A DNA stretch of 64,000 nucleotides from an uncultured Anaerolineae bacterium. Lineage in GTDB: Bacteria > Chloroflexota > Anaerolineae > Promineifilales > Promineifilaceae. Below are positions 40,665-49,816 of the stretch, piece after piece. The DNA is taken from positions 62,001 through 126,000 of the forward strand of contig CAJQMR010000008.1 in NCBI GenBank assembly GCA_905479495.1. Direction: 5' to 3'. The position numbers and the translations under genes were made by a program. Each line of letters begins with the position of its first letter. Position 1 is the stretch's first letter. The notes beneath the pieces were generated by a model. The model worked only from the letters and a program-made list of their open reading frames with translations, ran no database searches and had not been told where the DNA came from.

Positions 40665-41372
40665 TTACTCAAAGGGTGTCTGGCGCGGACCGCAGACAAC
40701 AATGTTAAAGCGGAAACCCAGTGCCCATTCTGGCTGAGTGACGTCGTGATCGTAGACAGAAATCAACTGATTACGGGCATCTTCATCGGGAATGCCGTTG
40801 TAAATGGGGTCCAACGGCAGCAGCGGATCACCGGGGAAATACATTTGGGTCACCAGGCGCTGCAAGAAATTAACGCCAAAGACAGAAAAATGAATGTGTG
40901 CTGGCCGCCAAGCATTGGAATGGTTACCCCAGGGGTAGGCTCCGGGACGAATGGTTGTAAAGCGGTACACGCCGTTTTTATCGGTGAGCATTCGACCTGC
41001 ACCATGAAAGTTGGGGTCGAGTGGCGCGTCGTGTTGGTCTACTTTGTGCATGTAACGGCCGCATGCATTTGCCTGCCATATTTCAATTAAGGCGTTTGGA
41101 ATGGGCTTGCCGCGATCATCTAACAATTTTCCGGTAACAATGATTCGCTCGCCAATGGGTTCACCCGTTTTCATTGAGTTTTTGGTCAAATCATTGTCCA
41201 GCGGGTGAATCTCATTTTCACCGTAGACCGGCCCCGTTAATTCAGACAGGGTTTGCACCAGTGGCACTAAAGGCCGGCTGGGGGATCGCTTCACCGTTGA
41301 CTTGTACGGCGGGTGCAGATAGGGTGGATGTCTGGCCCAATCCAATGGGTTGTATGTTACTAGTTTTGTCAT
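40665..41372 (-). CDS. pcaH: Protocatechuate 3,4-dioxygenase beta subunit
   Basis: A 235-residue iron-binding subunit. The four Fe(III) ligands are recognisable: Tyr in NACGRYMHK, Tyr in RPGAYPWGN, and the two His of RPAHIHFSVFG. The typical N-terminal segment PPYLHPPYKSTVKRSP is present. The start codon overlaps the pcaC stop (TAATG), and pcaG begins 16 bp after its own stop, so pcaC-H-G are co-translated. The enzyme needs molecular oxygen. Confidence 0.95.
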   Translation of the reverse strand: MTKLVTYNPLDWARHPPYLHPPYKSTVKRSPSRPLVPLVQTLSELTGPVYGENEIHPLDNDLTKNSMKTGEPIGERIIVTGKLLDDRGKPIPNALIEIWQANACGRYMHKVDQHDAPLDPNFHGAGRMLTDKNGVYRFTTIRPGAYPWGNHSNAWRPAHIHFSVFGVNFLQRLVTQMYFPGDPLLPLDPIYNGIPDEDARNQLISVYDHDVTQPEWALGFRFNIVVCGPRQTPFE

Positions 41373-41761
41373 TATTTTTGCGCCTCCTCATCAAGCTCTT
41401 TATAAATTCGTTTGGCAATGGCCATCGCTGTGTTGGCAGCCGGAACGCCTGCGTAAATGGCAACTTGCAGCAGGACTTCTTTCACCTCTTCAGGTGTAAC
41501 ACCCGTATTTTTTGTGGCGCGGATATGCATAGCGAGTTCGTGTTCTTTGCCCAGTGCGGCCATCATGGCAATGGTTAGCAGATGGCGTGTTTTGCGGTCC
41601 AGCCCTGGCCGTGACCAGACAGTGCCCCAAGCGGTTTCGGTGATGAACTGCTGAAAATCGGCATCAAACGATGTTTTGTTGGCCTCGGCCCGGTCCACAT
41701 GGGCATCGCCTAACACGGCCCGCCGCACTTTCATGCCTTGTTCAAACTTGTTTTCACTCAT
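41372..41761 (-). CDS. pcaC: 4-carboxymuconolactone decarboxylase
   Basis: A 129-residue CMD-family protein with the KVRRAVLGDAHVDRA start, GTVWSRPGLDRKTRHLLTIA, and EHELAMHIRATKNTGVTPEEV. It has no CxxC, so it is a decarboxylase and not an AhpD-type peroxidase. The ATG at 41761 is preferred over an earlier one because GAGGG lies at the right distance. It converts 4-carboxymuconolactone to the enol-lactone hydrolysed by PcaD. Confidence 0.9.
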   Translation of the reverse strand: MSENKFEQGMKVRRAVLGDAHVDRAEANKTSFDADFQQFITETAWGTVWSRPGLDRKTRHLLTIAMMAALGKEHELAMHIRATKNTGVTPEEVKEVLLQVAIYAGVPAANTAMAIAKRIYKELDEEAQK

Positions 41762-41844
41762 TGTTCCCTCAAAAAGGTTCAACTATTCTAGATAGAATTT
41801 GCTGAATAGGTGAGCCGGGTGGGGCAGGCCAACGGCCGTCTCGT

Positions 41845-42621
41845 TCAGATAAATTTTGCGATGTGTTCGGCTAAGATGTTTGGTTGTTCGATGCAGGGTA
41901 GGTGACCTGCATCGGGAATTTGTTGGTATTGGGCGTGAGGCATGCGTTCGCATAGCCCTTGTACTAATGCAGGCGGGGTGGCCGTGTCTTTTGCTCCGCA
42001 GAGAACAAGGGTTGGTACGGTGATTGTATTTGCCGCTTCTGTTAAATCGGCATCGCGTATGGCTTCGCAGGTGCCGGTGTACCCTACAACGGGCATTCGG
42101 GTCAGCATGTTAGCGTATCCTCGGTAAGCTGCTGGCTGTTCTGTGGCAAAAGAGTCGGCAAACCAGCGGGACAAAATCATATCGCTAAGGGCAGCCATGC
42201 CTTGTTGGCGCAGGGTGGTGATTCGTTCGTTCCAGAGAACGGCCGTTCCTATTTTGGGTGCTGTATCACACAGTATTAGCGACTGCACGCGCTTGGGCCA
42301 GGTAGCGGCAAAATCAAGGGCAATCATCCCTCCCACAGAAATCCCTACTAAAATAGCTTGTACCACGTTCAGTTGATCCAGCAGCCCGGCTAAGTCCGTG
42401 GCGTGGTCCCGAATCGAGTACGGCGCTGGTGGACAGTCTGATAAGCCATGCCCACGTTTGTCATAACGAATGACTGGGTAGCGTTCACGAAAATGAGGCA
42501 CTACCTCATCCCAGATGCGCAAATCGGTGCCCAGCGAGTTAATAAACACAAGGGGGGTGCCTTCGGTGAGGCCCTCGTTGGTGTAATGCAGCGTGATATT
42601 GTTGGTGATTGTAAATTTCAT
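41845..42621 (-). CDS. pcaD: 3-oxoadipate enol-lactonase
   Basis: A 258-residue alpha/beta hydrolase. The nucleophile elbow is GISVGG, the acid lies in LVLCGAKDTATPP and the catalytic His is in DAGHLPCIEQP. The N-terminal VFINSLGTDLRIWD and RYDKRGHGLSD patterns are typical of PcaD. First gene of the minus-strand pca operon, facing the divergent GntR regulator. The genes for 3-oxoadipate CoA transfer and thiolysis (pcaIJF) are not in the window. Confidence 0.9.
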   Translation of the reverse strand: MKFTITNNITLHYTNEGLTEGTPLVFINSLGTDLRIWDEVVPHFRERYPVIRYDKRGHGLSDCPPAPYSIRDHATDLAGLLDQLNVVQAILVGISVGGMIALDFAATWPKRVQSLILCDTAPKIGTAVLWNERITTLRQQGMAALSDMILSRWFADSFATEQPAAYRGYANMLTRMPVVGYTGTCEAIRDADLTEAANTITVPTLVLCGAKDTATPPALVQGLCERMPHAQYQQIPDAGHLPCIEQPNILAEHIAKFI

Positions 42622-42863
42622 TAAATCTCTGCTGAACCCTTCTTACGCATGTTGTTTGCCGGGCTGAATGGGGTATCCAGATTCAATCAGACTAGCTGGT
42701 AAACGGCCGTTTTGTAAACCAGAAGATGATCAGGACTGCCCAACGCCAACAATTATGATTGCTGCCAAGGTTTTGAAACTTTTCGAGATTTGGTTGGCAT
42801 GTCTTCCGTGTGGTGGCATGCCAATAAAAAAGCTGTTGTTGAGGTTGAATCGGTTGCGCTTAT

Positions 42864-43127
42864 TGTATACATGAACGGGCAGAACTGGCAAACTTTCACC
42901 ATAAAATCCACCAAAACCAAGTGATAATTGGACGTAATGACCAAATCCCCGAAACTTTTGTATACATCCGCATGCCTGAAATCGACAGGTCTGGCGGCTA
43001 GAAGCGAACCATACGTCCGAATAAGAGGGTGCTAATGTATACACAAAAAGGCGATTATTGATGAAATAGGACTATTTTAAACAAAATTGGCCGATAACTT
43101 GCAATTATTGTATGCATAAAGTATACA
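42864..43127. promoter_or_regulatory. Cluster of TGTATACA operator-like sites in the pca-GntR divergent region
   Basis: The 646-bp gap between pcaD and the GntR gene carries exact TGTATACA at 42864-42871, 42959-42966 and 43036-43043, plus the variants TGTATGCA at 43109-43116 and AGTATACA at 43120-43127. The octamer fits the GntR-superfamily consensus yGTm(n)kACy. Spacing between successive sites is 95, 77, 73 and 11 bp, suited to looping or cooperative binding. The rest of the gap is AT-richer than the flanking genes, has one ACGGCCGT near 42702, and shows no gene. Confidence 0.65.
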
Positions 43128-43267
43128 GGTTGCCTGCTCTCAGAAGAGCATGTGCCAATGGCACACATTGATTAAAGCTTAACCGGGCCAGACGGCTTAT
43201 TGATGATATGCTGACCAGAGAAGGTTATTTAGCATCAGCCGCGGCTACAATCTAGCTGGAGGAAACG

Positions 43268-43993
43268 ATGTCTTCACAAACCATAAACGCACTCATCGCT
43301 TTACGCGAACAAATTTTAAATGGTGAATTGGCTCCCGGTGAACGCCTGCTGGAACTGTCTCTGGTGGAACGGTTGGGCGTCTCTCGTACACCCATTCGCG
43401 CGGCGCTTACCCGGCTGGCTGAAGAGGGGCTGCTGGAAGAGATGAGCGGAGGCGGGTATGCTGTGCGGGAGTTTACCGTGCGTGACATTGAGGATGCCAT
43501 TGAAGCGCGCGGCAGCCTGGAAGGCATGGCGGCACGGCTGGCTGCGGAACGTGGTGTTAGCCCGCTTGCTTTAAGAAAAATTAAAGAATCGCTGGAACAG
43601 TTCGATAGATTGTTGGAGAAGACAGATTTGGAAAGTGACGATATTGAGCGCTATTTTGGTCTGAATGAGCTTTTTCACAATCAGCTCATTATGTTAACTG
43701 AAAGCTTTGTGATTGAGCATGCGCTGCGCCGCATTAACGCGCTTCCTTTTGCCTCTGCCAATGCATTTGTGATGGCTCAATCAGAGCTAGGTAATGCCTG
43801 GAAGGTCTTTTTTGTGGCGCAGGAACAGCACAAGGGCATCGTCGAGGCGATCGAAAACCGTGAAGGGACCCGAGCCGAATCCTTGACGCGAGAACATGCG
43901 CGTCTTTCTTTAAGCACACTAAAAACTGCCCTGAAAACTCAGGCAGCTTTGGAACAAGTTCCAGGATTAAAGCTAGTTTACACACCGAATTGA
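43268..43993 (+). CDS. GntR family transcriptional regulator (FadR/FCD subfamily)
   Basis: A 241-residue regulator. Residues about 5-75 form the winged helix-turn-helix (LREQILNGELAPGERLLE, LGVSRTPIRAALTRLAEEGL). Residues about 85-215 form the all-helical FCD effector domain, with conserved Asp/Glu and His positions (LNELFHNQLI, EQHKGIVEAIENRE). FCD regulators usually sense a carboxylic acid. The divergent position and the TGTATACA sites argue that it controls the pca operon and itself, perhaps with protocatechuate or a muconate as ligand. GGAGG precedes the ATG. Confidence 0.88.
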   Translation: MSSQTINALIALREQILNGELAPGERLLELSLVERLGVSRTPIRAALTRLAEEGLLEEMSGGGYAVREFTVRDIEDAIEARGSLEGMAARLAAERGVSPLALRKIKESLEQFDRLLEKTDLESDDIERYFGLNELFHNQLIMLTESFVIEHALRRINALPFASANAFVMAQSELGNAWKVFFVAQEQHKGIVEAIENREGTRAESLTREHARLSLSTLKTALKTQAALEQVPGLKLVYTPN

Positions 43994-44214
43994 TATCGAG
44001 GGACGATGGGCTTTAAAACGTTTGGACGGCCGTTTTACACATTACTCGCTAGCAAGATGCCTTTTTGGGATGAGCTAACCGCTATGGGTTGTTTAGCTGA
44101 CTGGGAGTCTGTTCCAGTATAATCGTGTAAAATACAGTGGTGTTACCTATCTTTAGTCGGTGGGGGAATTGGATTATGCCACACAAGCATGTGTGACATA
44201 GGGATGCGTGGCAA

Positions 44215-45381
44215 ATGAAACGTCGTGAGTTTTGCCGTCAAATCACTATTGTTGGGGGAACGATTATCATGACTCCGCTGCTGAATGCGTGCCGAACGGT
44301 GGCCCCATCGGCAGCTCCAGGAGACACGCTTTCCTCAGCATCACCGACCCAGACCTCTGTTCCTTCAGCAACGCCGTTGCCGACAGATACACCGACGGCA
44401 ACGGCCGTTCCCCCCTCTCCGTCTCCCACAACAGAACCCCAACCATCCCCTACGCCCCAGCCAACAGTAGAAACGGATGTGGCCTATGTCGCCCTGGTCA
44501 AAACAACAGACCGGGCCGCGGGCGTGCAGCGGGCCATAGAACTATTGGCCGTGAACCCGGCTCGCAGCCTGCCTGTGTTGCTCAAACCCAATCTCAATAG
44601 TGCCGATGCGGCACCGGCCTCGACTCACCCCGACGTGCTGCGGTCGCTGACGCTGGCCCTACAGGAAATGGGGGCACGGTCGATCACGATTGGCGAGCGC
44701 AGTGGCATGGGCAATACTCGGCAGGTCATGCAGCAAACTGGTGTATTTGATCTGGCCGATGAGTTGGGATTGGCAACGGCCGTTTTTGACGAGCTCAACG
44801 AAAAAGATTGGGTATTGCGCCAGTCTGGTGATTTTCATTGGCCAGATGGTTTTGCTGTTCCCCGGCTGCTGCTAGATTCTCCCTGCGTCGTGCAAACTTG
44901 TAACCTAAAAACCCACCGTTTTGGTGGGCACTTTAGCCTCTCCCTCAAAAACTCTGTTGGCTTTGCTGCCAAAACAGTCAGCAGTGGCGGCATCAATTAT
45001 ATGGAGCAGCTGCACAGCTCTAACGACCAGCGGCAGATGATCGCCGAGATTAACACGGTTTACCAGCCGTCGCTTATCGTGATTGATGGGGTGGAGGCAT
45101 TTGTGTCTGGCGGGCCGGATGTGGGGCAGGTGGTTCAGCCAGAAGTCGTGCTAGCCGGTACGGATCAAATCGCCCTGGACGCCGTTGGTGTGGCCATCCT
45201 GCGCCTTTTCGGTACCACAACCGAGGTGAGCGGTGGCGCTATTTTTGGCCAGGAGCAGCTCGCCTGGGCTGTGGCGCTTGGCTTGGGCATCGACTCGCCG
45301 ACAAAGATACGGTTTATTACTGGCGATGCCGAGAGCCGGGCTTATGCTGAAAGCATAAGTGCTGTTTTGCAACAGGCTTGA
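44215..45381 (+). CDS. Exported DUF362 lipoprotein
   Basis: A 388-residue protein with a twin-arginine-like start (KRREF), a hydrophobic stretch and a lipobox LLNAC, so it is probably a Tat-exported lipoprotein. A Thr/Pro/Ser linker (about 28-85) leads to a DUF362 domain: LLKPNLN, HPDVLRSLTLALQEMGA, CVVQTCNLKTHRFGGHFSLSLKN and IVIDGVEAF. DUF362 proteins are often fused to ferredoxins; no cysteine cluster is present here. Function is unknown. The 220 bp upstream contain one ACGGCCGT and no clear promoter. Confidence 0.75.
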   Translation: MKRREFCRQITIVGGTIIMTPLLNACRTVAPSAAPGDTLSSASPTQTSVPSATPLPTDTPTATAVPPSPSPTTEPQPSPTPQPTVETDVAYVALVKTTDRAAGVQRAIELLAVNPARSLPVLLKPNLNSADAAPASTHPDVLRSLTLALQEMGARSITIGERSGMGNTRQVMQQTGVFDLADELGLATAVFDELNEKDWVLRQSGDFHWPDGFAVPRLLLDSPCVVQTCNLKTHRFGGHFSLSLKNSVGFAAKTVSSGGINYMEQLHSSNDQRQMIAEINTVYQPSLIVIDGVEAFVSGGPDVGQVVQPEVVLAGTDQIALDAVGVAILRLFGTTTEVSGGAIFGQEQLAWAVALGLGIDSPTKIRFITGDAESRAYAESISAVLQQA

Positions 45382-45544
45382 GCGTAATGCCTGTTGGGTT
45401 GCACTGGGGATTCGGCAGTTAATCAAATCAGGTTACAGTAGTCCCTAAGAAGTATATTCTTTTACAATGAAGAGCTATATACTGAACTGGACGAGGCAAT
45501 TGATGGGTAACTGACCAGAAAAAATCCCCTCGCTGCAATAGACC

Positions 45545-48500
45545 ATGACAAATCAAACCAACAGGCTCGGGCAAGGTGTATCCGAGTCCCCAAAAATAAA
45601 AAAACAAACAAAGTCAGAAGACTTTCATAAATGGAAGTTAGGCAGGCTACAAGGTGAGGAGCAAGATCTGGCCTTCCAAAAAATGTTGTTTGCTTCTCAA
45701 AGTGAAGCATCGCCTGATGGGATTTTGGTTGTTTCCAATGAGAGACAGTGGCTCTCGTTTAATCAGCGTTTTCTTGACATGTGGCATATTCCTGAACCGT
45801 TGGCGGCCACGCGAGATAGCAAAACAATATTAAATGCAGTCATGCATCAGCTGGCTGACCCTGAGCAGTTTATAGCCCGGATCGAAGATCTCTATACAAA
45901 TCCCGACGAGCAGGCCCATGATGAGATAGGCATGAAAGACGGCCGTATTCTGGAACAATACAGCAGTCCTGTGCGGGACGAAACTGGCATTAATTACGGC
46001 CGTGTTTGGTATTATCGCGACATCACCCAGCATAAACAGATCGAGGAGCAACTGCGCCAGCAAACGGCCCAGTTGGAAGCCCTGCACCAGATAGGGATAA
46101 AACTGGTCACCCAGTTAGAGCTAGACGTTTTGTTGAATTCCATCATGGCTTACTTGGCAGAGCTTTTGACGACAGACTTAGGGGTGCTTAGTCTTTACGA
46201 TCCAGATGAAGATGTCTTGAAAATCGTGGCCACCAATGACGCCAGCATGGATCTTGTGGGCCAAACCTTTCGGCGAGGGGAAGGGTTGGCGGGCACAATA
46301 TGGCAATTAGGTGTGCCGATGGTGATAGAGGATTACCAGGCATGGGATAATCATGTTCAGTCATTGGTTGGACGTATTGGTCATGCGGCTGCGGCTGGTG
46401 TTCCCATCTTTTGGGATGATCAAGTGAGGGGGGTCATTACTTTATCTTCGAGCGAACCCAATGGTCAATTTACCCAGAGCGATATTAAATTATTAAGCAT
46501 GTTTGCCACACAAACGGCCGTTGCCCTGAAAAACGCCCACTTGTATGAGCAAACCCAACAACACGCGCATCAACTAGAACAGGAAATAGCCGAACACGAA
46601 AAAACGGAAAAGGCACTGCGTGAGCATCAGCAACGCTACCAAGCCCTGTTTGAACAAACCAACGATGCCCTGTTTGTGATTGGTCCTGAGTTAACCCTGG
46701 GCACCGACGAACTTATTCATCATTCTGTTAACCAACAAGCGGCCGATCTTTTAGGGTACACAGTTGATGAATTACTGCATATGCCCATCAAAAATATTGT
46801 CGCCCCAAAAACATGGGATTCGTCTTTACAGGTAGTCCAAAAACTAAATGAAGCAGGGACTGTGCCCGTTTATGAACGGGTGATGATCAAAAAAGATGGC
46901 ACCCCCATTTGGGTCGAAATAAATCCCCTGCAAGTTTACGATGATGGGGGTCAACCCTTACACATACTTAGCATTGTGCGCGACATTAGTGAGCGGAAAC
47001 AGGCAGAAACGGCATTGCACGAGGCCAATAACGCTTTACGGCACAGAGTAGATGAATTGGCGACCCTAAACCAGATTAGCCAAACCCTGACAACGGTATC
47101 CGATATGCCCAGTGCCTTGCAAATTGTTGCTGAGACAATGAGCCAAATGTTTGATACATACAATACAGTTATCTCTTTGTATAACGAGACGACAGAAATA
47201 GTGGAGCTGGTGACATATTACAGCAGTATCCCTAATGACCCAGACCTGAGTGGTTTGACAACTTCCCCGGCTGAAAACACGTCTACGCACCGTGTTATTC
47301 AAACAGGGCAATCAGTTGTTGTGTCGCAGCCATTAACAGATCCGCTAACAAAACATTTTTACGAATATGTGCGAACGCGAAACTTGCAGCATCTTATGAG
47401 TGTGCCTTTGCGAATACGGGGGTCTGTGATTGGTATTGTTACCATGTTTAGAACAGAGGTTGAACGGCCGTTTACCCCCGATGAAGTGAAGTTAGCCGAA
47501 ACCGTAGCTGGCAATATTGCGGGGGCCGTTGAAATCGCCCATCTGTTTGAAGAAGCCCAGCAAGCCAGGGAGGCGGCCGAGATGGCGAGTCAGGCCAAAA
47601 GCCAATTTTTGGCGACGATGAGCCATGAATTGCGGACACCGCTCATTGGCATCTTGGGGCATACGCAGCTTTTACAGCGAGACACAGCTCGCCAATCTTC
47701 AGAACGCAACAAATTAAACATCATTGAGCAAAGTGGCAAGCATTTGCTGATGCTCATCAATGACATATTGGATCTGGCAAAAATTGAGGCAGGCAAAGTT
47801 GAGCTGAATGAAGCGGAATTTCATCTACCAACCTTTTTGCATACGATTGGGGACTTTATGCGGCTTCGGGCCGAAGAGAAGGGGATTGGTTTTCAATTTG
47901 AAGGGGGTGTGTTGCCAACGGCCGTTTATGGTGACCAAAAACGGCTGCGGCAAGTATTAATCAATTTGTTGGGCAACGCCATTAAATTTACCGACAATGG
48001 CAGTGTGACATTCCGCGTGAAGACTTTAGAAACGGAGACCTCTCCGGCCGCGCCCCGTTTCCGCTTTTTGGTGCAGGATACGGGTCGTGGTATCTCTCCC
48101 AATGATTTGGAGACGATTCTTGAGCCGTTCCAGCAGGTTGGGGACAAAAAGTATCAGGCGGAAGGGACCGGACTTGGTTTGGCCATAAGCCAGACGTTGA
48201 TTGACCTGATGGGGGGCGTGTTACATGTCACGAGCGAAGTGGGCGTTGGCAGCACCTTCTGGTTTGACATCCCCCTGGGGGTATTTTCACATGATTGGCA
48301 GGTAGAAACGGCCGTTGTCCATACCAACACCATCCACAGCAACAGTCCCGATTATCAATTGCCATCCCGCTCAGAACTTGAGAGATTGCACCAGATGGCC
48401 TTACAAGGTGATGTTGTTGCGATTCGCCACTATGCCGCCACTTTGCTGGAAACAGATGAGAGGCTGGAGCCATTTGCCACCAAATTACAGCAGCTAGCCG

Positions 48501-48553
48501 GAAAATTTCAGATAAATGAGATTTGTGCATGGCTAGCCAGCTGTCTGGAATAA
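45545..48553 (+). CDS. Multi-sensor histidine kinase (PAS-GAF-PAS-GAF-HisKA-HATPase)
   Basis: A 1002-residue soluble kinase. Order: PAS (about 40-160), GAF (about 180-340), a coiled segment, PAS (about 360-490), GAF (about 510-680), HisKA with the phospho-accepting H694 in TMSHELRTPL, then the HATPase_c with N-box GNAIKFTDNG, DTGRGI and GTGLGLAI. A C-terminal extension of about 70 residues (SRSELERLHQMALQGDV) resembles the tail domain found in BarA/other hybrid kinases. No membrane span is seen, so it senses a cytoplasmic signal. The gene for a second two-component protein begins 9 bp after its stop. Confidence 0.88.
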   Translation: MTNQTNRLGQGVSESPKIKKQTKSEDFHKWKLGRLQGEEQDLAFQKMLFASQSEASPDGILVVSNERQWLSFNQRFLDMWHIPEPLAATRDSKTILNAVMHQLADPEQFIARIEDLYTNPDEQAHDEIGMKDGRILEQYSSPVRDETGINYGRVWYYRDITQHKQIEEQLRQQTAQLEALHQIGIKLVTQLELDVLLNSIMAYLAELLTTDLGVLSLYDPDEDVLKIVATNDASMDLVGQTFRRGEGLAGTIWQLGVPMVIEDYQAWDNHVQSLVGRIGHAAAAGVPIFWDDQVRGVITLSSSEPNGQFTQSDIKLLSMFATQTAVALKNAHLYEQTQQHAHQLEQEIAEHEKTEKALREHQQRYQALFEQTNDALFVIGPELTLGTDELIHHSVNQQAADLLGYTVDELLHMPIKNIVAPKTWDSSLQVVQKLNEAGTVPVYERVMIKKDGTPIWVEINPLQVYDDGGQPLHILSIVRDISERKQAETALHEANNALRHRVDELATLNQISQTLTTVSDMPSALQIVAETMSQMFDTYNTVISLYNETTEIVELVTYYSSIPNDPDLSGLTTSPAENTSTHRVIQTGQSVVVSQPLTDPLTKHFYEYVRTRNLQHLMSVPLRIRGSVIGIVTMFRTEVERPFTPDEVKLAETVAGNIAGAVEIAHLFEEAQQAREAAEMASQAKSQFLATMSHELRTPLIGILGHTQLLQRDTARQSSERNKLNIIEQSGKHLLMLINDILDLAKIEAGKVELNEAEFHLPTFLHTIGDFMRLRAEEKGIGFQFEGGVLPTAVYGDQKRLRQVLINLLGNAIKFTDNGSVTFRVKTLETETSPAAPRFRFLVQDTGRGISPNDLETILEPFQQVGDKKYQAEGTGLGLAISQTLIDLMGGVLHVTSEVGVGSTFWFDIPLGVFSHDWQVETAVVHTNTIHSNSPDYQLPSRSELERLHQMALQGDVVAIRHYAATLLETDERLEPFATKLQQLAGKFQINEICAWLASCLE

Positions 48554-48562
48554 GGTTTTATC

Positions 48563-49645
48563 ATGCCTGATTCCCCCACAACCATCCTCATTGTTGATGA
48601 TAACCTCACGAACTTGAGCGTGTTGTTCGAGTATCTCCATCGCGCTCATTTCAAGGTTGTTGTTGCCCAGGATGGCTTGAGTGCGCTTGAACGAGTGCAC
48701 CATATTGCCCCGGATCTTATTTTGCTTGATGTGAGGATGCCTGGTCTGGATGGATTTGAAACCTTACGCCGCCTAAAAGCGATTGAATCCATTAAAGAGA
48801 TCCCTGTTATTTTTATGACGGCCATGAGTGATATGGTTGATGAAATCAAGGGATTGGAATTAGGTGCTGTGGATTACATTACCAAGCCGATTCACGGTGA
48901 AAGAGTTCTGGCGCGAATCAATACTCACCTAACACTGCGTAATTTACAAAAGAACCTGGAAGAACGGAATGCAGAACTTGATGCCTATGCCCATACCGTT
49001 GCCCATGATTTAAAAGCACCGCTGGCGCTCATGATGGGGTATGCAGAACTGATGGCCGATGTTCGCGACCCTGACGAATGGGAAGAGTTACAGGCGATGG
49101 GGCAGGCTGTTTATAGAAACGGCCGTAAAATGAACAATATCATCAATGAGCTGCTTCTCTTTGCAACTGTTCGTAAAGGAGAAGTTGAGGTTATGCCTTT
49201 GGCCATGGCCGAGATTGTTGCTCAGGCTCAAGACCGCCTGACGCAGATGATTGATGAGCAGCAAGGCGAAATTATTGTGCCCGAAGCATGGCCTGTTGCC
49301 CAAGGATATGCTGCTTGGGTAGAAGAAGTGTGGGTCAATTATTTAAGCAACGGTTTAAAGTATGGTGGGCAGCCGCCTCGTTTGGAGCTGGGTGCAGCAC
49401 CACAAAAAGATGGCACCATTCGCTTTTGGGTGAAGGACAATGGGCCAGGAGTTCCCCCGGAGGAGCAGGAGTTGGTATTTGCTGAATTTATACAGCTTAC
49501 CAAAGTCCGGGCCGAAGGGTATGGTTTAGGCTTGTCCATCACACGGCGTATTGTTGAAAAGCTGGGGGGAGAGGTGGGAATCGAAAGCCTGCCTGGGCAA
49601 GGGAGTCTGTTTTATTTCACTTTGCCTGCATCAGTAGGCAGGTAG
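48563..49645 (+). CDS. Response regulator fused to histidine kinase
   Basis: A 360-residue protein with an N-terminal receiver (phospho-acceptor D56 in LILLDVRMPG, acidic pair D12-D13, conserved K of YITKPIHGE) and a C-terminal HisKA (H148 in TVAHDLKAPL) plus HATPase_c (DNGPGVP, GYGLGLSI). Such receiver-kinase proteins relay from an upstream kinase. It is almost certainly co-transcribed with the preceding large kinase and takes its phosphate. No DNA-binding output domain is present, so the final target lies elsewhere. Confidence 0.88.
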   Translation: MPDSPTTILIVDDNLTNLSVLFEYLHRAHFKVVVAQDGLSALERVHHIAPDLILLDVRMPGLDGFETLRRLKAIESIKEIPVIFMTAMSDMVDEIKGLELGAVDYITKPIHGERVLARINTHLTLRNLQKNLEERNAELDAYAHTVAHDLKAPLALMMGYAELMADVRDPDEWEELQAMGQAVYRNGRKMNNIINELLLFATVRKGEVEVMPLAMAEIVAQAQDRLTQMIDEQQGEIIVPEAWPVAQGYAAWVEEVWVNYLSNGLKYGGQPPRLELGAAPQKDGTIRFWVKDNGPGVPPEEQELVFAEFIQLTKVRAEGYGLGLSITRRIVEKLGGEVGIESLPGQGSLFYFTLPASVGR

Positions 49646-49755
49646 AGAACCAGTTCATCTCCTTAATTTTAGCCGAGAAAAAACCCCGATTAGACGTTGC
49701 CATTTGCAATGAATCCAATCTTGACAGACAAAATGATTAGATGTACCATGAGCAA

Positions 49756-49769
49756 TGTAACCGCTTACA
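49756..49769. promoter_or_regulatory. LacI-type operator upstream of the LacI gene
   Basis: TGTAACCGCTTACA, with AA/TT flanks, is an inverted repeat centred on CG, the pattern typical of LacI-family operators. It lies about 48 bp before the ATG at 49817 and points to autoregulation. I found no equally good copy in front of the GH6 gene. Confidence 0.6.
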
Positions 49770-49816
49770 TTTTGTTGATCGCTTCATGATCACAGTGCTT
49801 TTCCCAACTAGTAAAC

